Shown: positions 1-5,625 of the stretch, in pieces
Numbering within the stretch: the first letter of the stretch is position 1
How the letters are laid out: every line of letters starts with the position of its first letter
Source of the DNA: Candidatus Aminicenantota bacterium
Lineage (GTDB): Bacteria > Acidobacteriota > Aminicenantia > UBA2199
Length of the DNA stretch: 10,119 nt
Reading direction: 5' to 3'
NCBI GenBank assembly: GCA_020355945.1
Contig: CP070627.1
Location: forward strand, 6,902,208-6,912,326
Translations under genes and position numbers: made by a program
Notes under the pieces: generated by a model
What the model was told of the DNA's origin: nothing
The model's input: only the letters and a program-made list of their open reading frames with translations
Database searches by the model: none

Positions 1-22
1 GGGGTTTGATGAATCAAACCCC
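1..22. repeat. Perfect short inverted repeat (hairpin)
   Basis: GGGGTTTGA and TCAAACCCC form a perfect 9-bp stem around a TGAA tetraloop. No T-run follows on the plus strand, so it does not look like a plus-strand terminator; on the minus strand it sits at the window edge and the flank cannot be seen. It may be the end of a terminator for a gene outside the window or part of a dispersed intergenic repeat. Confidence 0.6.
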
Positions 23-48
23 TACGACAGAATTTATGCATATTTTTA

Positions 49-78
49 TTCGCGTCCCTTCGCGTGTCTTCGCGGCTT
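49..78. repeat. Tandem decamer repeat (TTCGCG-type intergenic repeat)
   Basis: Three consecutive 10-bp units all begin with TTCGCG (TTCGCGTCCC, TTCGCGTGTC, TTCGCGGCTT). The middle of the array (64-73, GTGTCTTCGC) recurs exactly, in inverted orientation, at 2179-2188 in another intergenic gap. Decamer-periodic, non-coding repeats of this kind are, as I recall, dispersed in many bacterial genomes; membership of such a family here is inferred. Confidence 0.5.
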
Positions 79-88
79 ATTTTCATAG

Positions 89-102
89 TAGATTTAAATC
101 TA
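89..102. promoter_or_regulatory. 14-bp perfect palindrome, possible operator
   Basis: TAGATTTAAATCTA is a perfect palindrome lying directly upstream of, and abutting, the putative -35 box (103-108) of the radical SAM gene. A homodimeric regulator could bind here. It is AT-rich, so chance is possible, and no regulator is encoded in the window to pair with it. Confidence 0.35.
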
Positions 103-131
103 TTGAAATAACCGGGCATTTAATGTAAAAT
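103..131 (+). promoter_or_regulatory. Sigma70-like promoter of the radical SAM gene
   Basis: TTGAAA (103-108), a 17-bp spacer and TAAAAT (126-131) form a good sigma70 match. The -10 box ends only 6 nt before the ATG at 138, so transcription would begin at or within a base or two of the start codon. No Shine-Dalgarno sequence precedes that ATG. Together these suggest a leaderless mRNA. The alternative is an unseen promoter further upstream. Confidence 0.4.
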
Positions 132-137
132 CCGGGT

Positions 138-1562
138 ATGATAGATAATGATAATTCCAGGACTATACTTATTAATCCGTATCCCGGCGGAACAGGTTTA
201 AATGAGGCAACCGTATTGCCCCCGTTAGGCCTGGGTTACATTGCCGCTGTTATTGAACAACATGGCGGCAAGGTGCAAATCATCGACGCTAACCTTGAAG
301 GCCTGGAAACAAATGCTGTGCTGGAGAGAATTTCACCGGGAGTGAGGCTAATCGGCATCTATGTAAATTCTTTTAATTATAATGCGGTTTCCGATTTAGC
401 CAGGGGTATTCATATAAAATACCCTGATGTGGTGGTGGTATTAGGGGGACCGCTGCCCAGTGCTTCACCAAGGGATGTCCTGGATAACATCATTTGTAAT
501 GGTGTAGTCAGGGGTGAAGGCGAATTTAGCCTGTTAAAAATCCGGGAGAACCTGGCTAGAGGTTCTCAAGCATTTGACCGGGAAGTACCAGGCGCGGTTT
601 TCTATGATGAGAAAAAACAGCTAATTATGAACCCGGTTGAGAGGATAAGAAACCTGGATATTCTCCCGTTTCCTGCCTATCATCTATTTCCGCCGTTAAA
701 AAATTATAAAGTAAGAAGCCGTCAAACCCCTACGGCAGCAATCATTACCAGCAGAGGCTGCTCCCAGCAGTGCATTTTTTGCAGCAAAGATGTATTCCTG
801 GATAAAGTTACTTTCAGGAGTGCTGAAAATGTCCTGGAGGAAATCGATTTTCTTGTGGAACACTATGGTGTCCGCCAGGTGGATATTTTAGATGATAATT
901 TTATGCAGAAAATTTCCCGTGTTCAGGAAATCCTCGATGGTTTGATTGAACGCGATTATGGAATTTCGGTAAACTTACAATCAGGAGTGAGAACTGAGAA
1001 GCTGGATGATGCAATCTTGAATAAAATGAAGAAGGCCGGGTTTTACAAGATCGGTTTTGGCATTGAATCCGCTGATGAAAAGGTATTGAAAATTGCCAGG
1101 AAAAATTTAAACCTGGAAAAAGCCAGACAAGCGGTACATAGTGCGAAAACGCATGGTTTTGAAGTGTATGGTTTTTTTATTATCGGTTTGCCTGGGGAAA
1201 CCGAAGCCGCATTCCAGCGAACCTTAAATTTTGCCCGGGAGGTTGATTTTGATATCGCAAATTTCTGTATGGCCATCCCTTTTCCCGGTACTGAATTGTA
1301 TAACATGGTTAAAGATAAAGGAAAGTTCCTGGTTGATACAACTAAAAATATCAATGAGGGCTTTTATGCAGGAAATGTCTTTTATGAATACGAAGGGATA
1401 AAAGCCGAAGATATTTTAAGGAGGTATAAAAGGGCTTATAAAGAGTTCTATACACTAAAGAGACGGATAAGAATCCTTCTTAAAATCCGTTCTATTCACG
1501 AAATAGTCTGGTTGTGGGACTCATTTAAGTTTGTGATGAAAGGGTTATTTAAAAAAAAGTAA
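138..1562 (+). CDS. B12-binding-domain radical SAM protein
   Basis: A 474-residue two-domain enzyme of the BchE-like B12-binding radical SAM superfamily. Residues about 8-140 form the Rossmann-like cobalamin-binding domain: ILINPYP near the N terminus, the PPLGLGYIAAVIEQHG segment typical of this class, VLGGPLPS and a VRGEGE motif. The classical DxHxxG base-off B12 motif is absent, as is common in this class. The radical SAM domain follows, with the 4Fe-4S cysteines C208, C212 and C215 in CSQQCIFC and a GFGIES motif near residues 306-311 expected to contact SAM. The C-terminal 60 residues or so are basic and end in KKK. Relatives carry out methylations, cyclisations or oxidations in cofactor, lipid or natural-product pathways; the substrate here cannot be told. 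No pathway partner is adjacent, and the downstream gene converges on it. The start is supported by the family N terminus and a promoter ending 6 nt upstream. Confidence 0.88.
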   Translation: MIDNDNSRTILINPYPGGTGLNEATVLPPLGLGYIAAVIEQHGGKVQIIDANLEGLETNAVLERISPGVRLIGIYVNSFNYNAVSDLARGIHIKYPDVVVVLGGPLPSASPRDVLDNIICNGVVRGEGEFSLLKIRENLARGSQAFDREVPGAVFYDEKKQLIMNPVERIRNLDILPFPAYHLFPPLKNYKVRSRQTPTAAIITSRGCSQQCIFCSKDVFLDKVTFRSAENVLEEIDFLVEHYGVRQVDILDDNFMQKISRVQEILDGLIERDYGISVNLQSGVRTEKLDDAILNKMKKAGFYKIGFGIESADEKVLKIARKNLNLEKARQAVHSAKTHGFEVYGFFIIGLPGETEAAFQRTLNFAREVDFDIANFCMAIPFPGTELYNMVKDKGKFLVDTTKNINEGFYAGNVFYEYEGIKAEDILRRYKRAYKEFYTLKRRIRILLKIRSIHEIVWLWDSFKFVMKGLFKKK

Positions 1563-1601
1563 TAAGGCGGATAAAGGAATAGGGGAAATTAAATTAAAAG
1601 T

Positions 1602-2096
1602 TTATCGAAGTCCGGGAAAGCCATTCTGCCGGAAGGCTTCATAAAGCACTACGGCCACCACATTGGAAAGGTTGAGAGATCGGGCTTCACACCGCATAGG
1701 GATGCGAAAACAATTATCCGGGTATTGAGCGATAAGGGTATCGGGAAGGCCATAGGTTTCCTTGCCAAAAAAGAAATACATCTTTTCCCGGGTTTGTAAG
1801 TCAGCCTCGTAAAAGCTGCGCAGGACTTTTTTTGTTAAAAAGAAAAACCCTCCATTTCGGTGCTTCTCAAAAAATGCCTCAATGTTGGGATAGCATTTTA
1901 TTTCCACCAGGTGCCAGTAGTCCAGTCCGGCTCGTTTGAGGTACTTATCATCCAGGGAAAAGCCCAGTGGTTCGATTAAATGCAAAGGGCAGCCCAGTGC
2001 GGCGCAGGTTCGAGCGATGTTCCCGGTATTTTGGGGAATTTCCGGTTCCACCAGGACCACCTCTGCATTACATTGTCTTTCTTTTGTTTTTAGCAT
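1602..2096 (-). CDS. trmL: tRNA (cytidine/uridine-34 2'-O)-methyltransferase TrmL
   Basis: A 164-residue SPOUT-class (SpoU family) methyltransferase, close in length to E. coli TrmL (157). It would transfer a methyl group from SAM to the 2'-OH of the wobble nucleotide in certain tRNA-Leu species, acting as a cytoplasmic dimer. Visible motifs: EPEIPQNTGNIARTC (17-31, motif 1), FFFGKETYGLP (108-118, motif 2) and the trefoil-knot SAM-binding segment IPMRCEARSLNLSNVVAVV (132-150, motif 3), followed by YEA. The frame is open up to a TTG at 2132, but ATG at 2096 is preferred: the extra residues are not family-like, and the TTG overlaps the -35 box of a good promoter. The gene converges on the radical SAM gene with 39 bp between stops and no clear terminator in that gap. 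It is probably a monocistronic housekeeping gene. Confidence 0.9.
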   Translation of the reverse strand: MLKTKERQCNAEVVLVEPEIPQNTGNIARTCAALGCPLHLIEPLGFSLDDKYLKRAGLDYWHLVEIKCYPNIEAFFEKHRNGGFFFLTKKVLRSFYEADLQTREKMYFFFGKETYGLPDTLIAQYPDNCFRIPMRCEARSLNLSNVVAVVLYEAFRQNGFPGLR

Positions 2097-2103
2097 GAAT
2101 ACT

Positions 2104-2132
2104 ATATTACCAGAAAAATATATCCTGCTCAA
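2104..2132 (-). promoter_or_regulatory. Sigma70-like promoter of trmL, leaderless geometry
   Basis: Read on the minus strand: TTGAGC (2132-2127), a 17-bp spacer and TAATAT (2109-2104), an excellent sigma70 match. Seven bases separate the -10 box from the ATG at 2096, so the transcript start should fall on or next to the A of the start codon. No Shine-Dalgarno sequence is visible. This decides the start of trmL in favour of 2096 over the upstream TTG. Confidence 0.55.
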
Positions 2133-2160
2133 CCCCAGGCCTCCGCTAAATCCACCATTT

Positions 2161-2215
2161 TTTTAAAGCGTGAAACATGCGAAGACACGGTGAGCATGAA
2201 GGGAGGCGAAGAAAA
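2161..2215. repeat. Degenerate copy of the decamer-type intergenic repeat
   Basis: Minus-strand reading shows CTTCGC at two places, with GTGTCTTCGC at 2188-2179 identical to 64-73 upstream of the radical SAM gene. The rest of the block is only loosely periodic. Together with the promoter and terminator on either side it accounts for most of the 2097-2327 gap between trmL and the PIN gene; no credible gene is seen there. Confidence 0.35.
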
Positions 2216-2263
2216 CCAGTGGAATAATTCTAAGAATAGAGCCGGACCAGAAAGAATTAAGGG

Positions 2264-2306
2264 AAAAAAAGATGCCTGGCATTCGTGCCAGCATTCGTGC
2301 CAGGCA
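2264..2306 (-). terminator. Rho-independent terminator of the toxin-antitoxin operon
   Basis: On the minus strand, about 22 nt after the PIN stop codon, TGCCTGGCA (2306-2298) pairs perfectly with TGCCAGGCA (2281-2273). After TC comes a run of seven T (2270-2264). The loop is enlarged by an exact 12-bp tandem repeat (2279-2290 and 2291-2302). Deleting one unit would leave a compact 9-bp stem with a CGAA loop, so the present form looks like a slipped duplication of a simple terminator. Confidence 0.75.
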
Positions 2307-2327
2307 AAGTATTTTCTCTACTAAATA

Positions 2328-2756
2328 TTATTGAATAAAGGTCGTTAAAAAATCTTCAAAAAAAATGATATTGGCAAATTTCTTTTCTTTTAAGCCTTTA
2401 TAAAGCTTTTTATCATTAGTGATAAAGGGAACATCCAATTCTATGGCTAAGGCAATGTAAGGGATGTCTTTTTCGTCGATATCTTTACATAATTCCAGGG
2501 CTTTTTGTTTGGACTCCTTATCTAATATGATTGAAGGCAAGATGGTTATACCTTTAAAAAGTTTGATAAGAAAAGAATTCAGTTCTTTTTTCTTTAGTTT
2601 GGTTTTTTTTAAAATTGATTCTTCATATTTTGATATCTCTGTTAATGCAAAGTCCGGTGTGTAAAGCTCTAAATTTTTAATGATATCCAAATAGATTCTT
2701 TTGGAACTGATTATTGCACTGAAGAGGATATTGACATCTATAACGTATTTGCTCAA
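2328..2756 (-). CDS. PIN-domain ribonuclease, probable toxin of a TA pair
   Basis: A 142-residue single-domain PIN protein. PIN toxins (VapC-like) are Mg/Mn-dependent endoribonucleases that cut RNA, often tRNA or rRNA, when their antitoxin is lost. The expected acidic residues are visible: D7 in YVIDVNILFSA, E40 in LTEI, D97 in EKDIPYIALA and D115 in ITNDKKL; the last two regions form the best-conserved PIN signature. The start codon is TTG, overlapping the TGA of the upstream antitoxin gene in TTGA. An AAGGA ribosome site lies about 8 nt upstream, inside the antitoxin's last codons, which supports this start and suggests translational coupling. Codons are A/T-rich and lysine-heavy compared with the flanking genes, as expected of a mobile TA cassette. 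The domain is secure; the toxin role is inferred from context and no RNA target can be named. Confidence 0.82.
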   Translation of the reverse strand: MSKYVIDVNILFSAIISSKRIYLDIIKNLELYTPDFALTEISKYEESILKKTKLKKKELNSFLIKLFKGITILPSIILDKESKQKALELCKDIDEKDIPYIALAIELDVPFITNDKKLYKGLKEKKFANIIFFEDFLTTFIQ

Positions 2757-2974
2757 TTAAAAAAATCCTTTTTGTACTCTTGCCATGCTTTTTCTCTGAC
2801 ATTTTCAAGTTCTTTTTCGTAATCCATTTTTGAATCCTTGATTTGCTGTTCGATTTTATCCATTTCACGAAGTAACGCCAGGTACTCTATTTGTTTTTCA
2901 ACAAAGTTTTGTATAAAGAGCTTTCCATAATCTTTGATAAGTTCATCCTTTAATTTTACAGTAATTTCAGTCAT
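2753..2974 (-). CDS. Small coiled-coil antitoxin-like protein paired with the PIN toxin
   Basis: A 73-residue protein immediately upstream of the PIN gene, overlapping it by 4 nt. It has a short N-terminal strand-like segment (TEITVKL, residues 2-8) that could be a DNA-binding beta strand, then long charged helices (residues about 9-70, rich in K and E) likely to form a coil and wrap the toxin. Size, order and overlap match antitoxin-first TA operons; such antitoxins usually neutralise the toxin and repress their own promoter. The frame is open further upstream to ATG at 3073, but ATG at 2974 is preferred: a TTGACG/TAATAA promoter (3019-2991) lies inside the longer version, and AGAGG sits 5-6 nt before 2974. 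I do not recognise a named antitoxin family with certainty. Confidence 0.72.
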   Translation of the reverse strand: MTEITVKLKDELIKDYGKLFIQNFVEKQIEYLALLREMDKIEQQIKDSKMDYEKELENVREKAWQEYKKDFFN

Positions 2975-2990
2975 TTTATCCTCTGGATTA

Positions 2991-3019
2991 TTATTAGCAT
3001 AAATTAACAAAATCGTCAA
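2991..3019 (-). promoter_or_regulatory. Strong sigma70-like promoter of the toxin-antitoxin operon
   Basis: Minus strand: TTGACG (3019-3014), a 17-bp spacer and TAATAA (2996-2991), within an AT-rich tract. Transcription would start near 2984, giving a leader of about 10 nt that just contains the AGAGG ribosome site (about 2984-2980) before ATG 2974. This fixes the antitoxin start. Autoregulation by the antitoxin is expected for such operons, but no obvious palindromic operator was found here. Confidence 0.6.
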
Positions 3020-3090
3020 CTTAAAAATTCTTCTTTTCCCACCTCCGTCTCTTCTACCCTTCATCTTTCCCATGACGGAAAGGGGACAGG

Positions 3091-3115
3091 CGAAAATTTT
3101 GCCTTTGGTTAAGGC
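3091..3115 (-). terminator. Weak hairpin downstream of the acyl-CoA synthetase
   Basis: On the minus strand, 31 nt past the synthetase stop, GCCTT and AAGGC form a 5-bp stem (3115-3101) with an AACCA loop, followed by AAAATTTT. The stem is short and the T-run is only four bases, so this is at best a weak terminator; read-through into the toxin-antitoxin module is conceivable. Confidence 0.2.
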
Positions 3116-3146
3116 TAAAGTTGCGAAGGTGTTAAATCATCCATTT

Positions 3147-5285
3147 TCATTGATTTTCATTGTTTGGGTTTTGGATTAAAATCCTTACATCTAAGGCCTT
3201 TAAGCCCTTTTCTTGTTCATAAATAACAACCGGGTTTATTTCAATATCGGTTATTTTTCTACATTTTTTTAAAATTGTTCCCACTTTGATGATGGTGTCG
3301 ATGATTCCCTCGATATCTCTTCTTTTCTCTCCTCTAACCCCCAGCAAAACCGGGAATGCTTTAATTTCTTTGAGCATGTTCATGGTTTCCTTTTTGTTGA
3401 GAGGAAGTGCCCTGAATACCACATCCTTCATGACTTCCACATAAATACCTCCCAGGCCGCACATGACAATAGGACCGAAAGCCGGGTCTCTCCTGGCGCC
3501 GACAATTAATTCGGTCCCGGGTTCCAGCATCTCACAGACTTCAATTCCATTGATTTTTGCATCGGGTTTATATCTTTTACAATTCTGGATGATGGCTTCG
3601 TAAGCATCCATGACTTCTTGTATGTTTTCAAGATCAAGGGCAATTCCGCCGGCATCACTTTTGTGTAAAATATCCCGGGATACGATTTTCATCACCAGTG
3701 GAAAACCAATCTCTTCGGCATATTGCAGGACCTGCTCAAGACCCCGGGCAACTTTACTGCGGGGAATACCGATTCGGGCCGCTTTCATTACTTCAATCCC
3801 TTCATGGGCCAAAAGAAATGTCCGGTTATCTGCTAATGCCTGATCAACAATTGTATTGACTTTTTCCTCATCAATGTCTGCTTCATCTATTATACCTGAT
3901 TCTTCATTTAAATATTGTTGGTGACGGTATGAAACACCCATGGCTGAAACCGCATCGTAAACTTCTGCATATACGGGGATGTTTTCTTTTCTTAATGTTA
4001 AATAGGCGTTTTCCACATCTTCTCCGCCGACGATGGCATAGCAGATGGGGTTTTCCGCGGCTTTGTGTTTTTTGAAGGTATTTTTTATCATGGAGATAAG
4101 ATTTTCCGAATCAAAGGTAGAAGCCTCGCAGTAGAGCGCGATGGTGGCGTCTATTTCTTCACATTGCACCGGCGCGGATAATGCCCGGATATAAAGCTCG
4201 GAGTTTGCATCTCCGGTGAGATCAACCGGGTTCTTGACGGAACCGTAAAAAGGGATTAAAGGTTCGAAGACCTTCTTCAATACGGTTTGATCGTCAAATA
4301 GATTAACATTAAACTTTTCACAGGCATCGGTTGCCAGTACACCGATGCCTCCGCCGTTGGTGATAATCACGGTATTTTTACCCCGGGGCTTAGGGCTGAA
4401 AGCAAGGTATTTACACCAATTAAATGCTTCATCCAGGCTTTCTGCCCTTAATACGCCGCACTGCTTCATGATGGCTTCAAAAATGTTGTCGGCACCGGCA
4501 AGCGATCCGGTATGAGATGCAGCAGCCATGGCCCCCCGGGTTGACCGCCCTGATTTAATTACCACAACAGGTTTTTGAGCGGTTGCCCATTTAAGGGCTT
4601 CGATTAACCGGGCCCCATTTTTTACCCCTTCAATGTACATCAGCACAACTTTTGTTTGGGGGTTGGGGACCAGGTATTGAAGGAGGTCGGCTTCATCAAC
4701 ATCACATTTGTTTCCTGTGGAAACAATGGCAGATAACCCGATATTGGTTACTGTGGTCCTGCCAATCATGGCCACGCCCAACGCACCGCTTTGGGTTAAT
4801 ATTGCCACATGCCCGGCTTGAATTTCCGAAGCGGAAAATGTAGCGTTCATTGAACTGGCAGCGGAATAAAGACCGAAAATATTCGGGCCCAACACCCGCA
4901 TCCCATAAGTCCTGGCCAGGGCCACAATTTTGTTCTCTTCTTCGATATTCCCGATCTCGGAAAAACCTGATGTGATAACCAGGAGGTACTTTACACCTTT
5001 TTTACCACAATTTTCCACCGCTTGCACCACATACTTAGCCGGTATCGCAATGGCTGCCACGTCAACAATGTCCGGGACGTCCAAAATATCCTTGTATACT
5101 TTTTGGCCTAATATAGTGCCCCCTTTTGGGTTGATAGGGAATATGTTTCCTTTATAACCTCCCTCAAGGATATTGTAGCAAATCGCGTGGCCAATTTTGC
5201 CCCTGGTGTGAGAGGCCCCGATTACAGCCACGCCTCGAGGTTCAAATAAATATTGAATGGACTGTTCTTTATTTTCTTTCTCCAT
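3147..5285 (-). CDS. Fused ADP-forming acyl-CoA (acetate-CoA) synthetase
   Basis: A 712-residue fusion of the alpha and beta parts of an NDP-forming acyl-CoA synthetase. It would catalyse acyl-CoA + ADP + Pi = acid + ATP + CoA, conserving energy during peptide or sugar fermentation in the cytoplasm. Domain order: CoA-binding Rossmann domain (residues about 10-135, with GVAVIGAS at 18-25), succinyl-CoA-synthetase-like ligase domains (about 150-455) containing ASHTGSLAG with the phosphorylatable H258, then an ATP-grasp domain (about 480-705) with LHKSDAGGI containing the second histidine H541 and a GGIYVEV motif near 613-619. Both phosphate-relay histidines are present, so it looks active. No GNAT acetyltransferase domain is fused, unlike Pat-type relatives. 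Start ATG 5285 has GGAGAGGG just upstream. Acetate, branched-chain or aryl acids are all possible substrates. The gene is divergent from the A2M gene. Confidence 0.9.
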   Translation of the reverse strand: MEKENKEQSIQYLFEPRGVAVIGASHTRGKIGHAICYNILEGGYKGNIFPINPKGGTILGQKVYKDILDVPDIVDVAAIAIPAKYVVQAVENCGKKGVKYLLVITSGFSEIGNIEEENKIVALARTYGMRVLGPNIFGLYSAASSMNATFSASEIQAGHVAILTQSGALGVAMIGRTTVTNIGLSAIVSTGNKCDVDEADLLQYLVPNPQTKVVLMYIEGVKNGARLIEALKWATAQKPVVVIKSGRSTRGAMAAASHTGSLAGADNIFEAIMKQCGVLRAESLDEAFNWCKYLAFSPKPRGKNTVIITNGGGIGVLATDACEKFNVNLFDDQTVLKKVFEPLIPFYGSVKNPVDLTGDANSELYIRALSAPVQCEEIDATIALYCEASTFDSENLISMIKNTFKKHKAAENPICYAIVGGEDVENAYLTLRKENIPVYAEVYDAVSAMGVSYRHQQYLNEESGIIDEADIDEEKVNTIVDQALADNRTFLLAHEGIEVMKAARIGIPRSKVARGLEQVLQYAEEIGFPLVMKIVSRDILHKSDAGGIALDLENIQEVMDAYEAIIQNCKRYKPDAKINGIEVCEMLEPGTELIVGARRDPAFGPIVMCGLGGIYVEVMKDVVFRALPLNKKETMNMLKEIKAFPVLLGVRGEKRRDIEGIIDTIIKVGTILKKCRKITDIEINPVVIYEQEKGLKALDVRILIQNPNNENQ

Positions 5286-5362
5286 TACCCTCTCCGAATC
5301 TCTACTATTTCCTCTATTCTTTTTTGCATGTCAAAATTCATCTTTTCAAATACCTTTAACAC
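5285..5362 (-). CDS. Possible 25-codon leader ORF or gene remnant before the synthetase
   Basis: Starting at GTG 5362, with AAAGGG 7 nt upstream, a 25-residue peptide rich in charged, heptad-like residues (MLKVFEKMNFDMQKRIEEIVEIRRG would be its content, split here as MLKVFEKMNF then DMQKRIEEIVEIRRG) ends in TAA that shares its last A with the synthetase ATG (TAATG). That overlap is the classical geometry for translational coupling. The frame stays open a few codons further upstream, to a TGA, so this may instead be the 3' end of a decayed gene. An 18-residue version from the internal ATG is another option. No known peptide is recognised. Confidence 0.3.
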   Translation of the reverse strand: MLKVFEKMNFDMQKRIEEIVEIRRG

Positions 5363-5413
5363 TTCTTTGCCCTTTGGCGATCAAAAATTGATAAGAATAA
5401 ATCATCAGAGGGA

Positions 5414-5442
5414 ATATTAGAGGAAATAGAAAATAAAGTCAA
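5414..5442 (-). promoter_or_regulatory. Sigma70-like promoter of the acyl-CoA synthetase
   Basis: Minus strand: TTGACT (5442-5437), a 17-bp spacer and TAATAT (5419-5414). Transcription would start near 5407, giving a leader of about 120 nt before ATG 5285 that contains the possible 25-codon ORF. An ATG at 5405, eight nucleotides after the -10 box, opens a 19-codon frame that runs over the same leader. Confidence 0.5.
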
Positions 5443-5473
5443 TAGATAACCTTAAATTTAGGGGCTTCTCCAT

Positions 5474-5502
5474 TTTACAATAAAATTCCAATATGGTATA
5501 GT
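5474..5502 (+). promoter_or_regulatory. Sigma70-like promoter of the A2M lipoprotein gene
   Basis: TTTACA (5474-5479), a 17-bp spacer and TATAGT (5497-5502). A second, perfect TATAAT lies at 5510-5515 with a poorer -35. Either would give a leader of roughly 105-117 nt. The promoter is back to back with the minus-strand synthetase promoter, their -35 boxes about 31 bp apart, so a single factor could affect both. No strong operator palindrome is seen between them. The rest of 5503-5611 contains no convincing gene. Confidence 0.5.
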
Positions 5503-5625
5503 TTACTTCTATAATAGGAAACAAGCGATGAAATACCAGGATATTTTAAAGGGGAATCAAATGAAACATGTCCGACATACCCCTTTGAAGATGAAAATAA
5601 TGAAACCCAATAAAGGAGTTTTAAA

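Noticed and set aside
14..738. TCAAACCCCTACGRCAG occurs at 14-30 and again at 722-738 with one mismatch
   Set aside because: The second copy lies inside conserved radical SAM coding sequence; a single near-match of this length in 10 kb is plausible by chance.
2194..2322. Plus-strand 42-codon frame beginning MKGGEENQ and reading through the 12-bp repeat
   Set aside because: It has no ribosome site or recognisable protein character, and the repeat and T-run are fully explained by the minus-strand terminator.
2975..3073. Upstream 33-codon extension of the antitoxin frame (ATG 3073)
   Set aside because: It contains the TTGACG/TAATAA promoter and is low-complexity Gly/Lys/Arg; the SD favours ATG 2974.
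5374..5446. Plus-strand frame ending KNKSSEGILEEIENKVNR before TAG/TAA stops, opposite the synthetase leader
   Set aside because: It looks peptide-like but has no start or SD in frame and lies across the minus-strand promoter; AT-rich Lys/Glu-coding bias can arise by chance.
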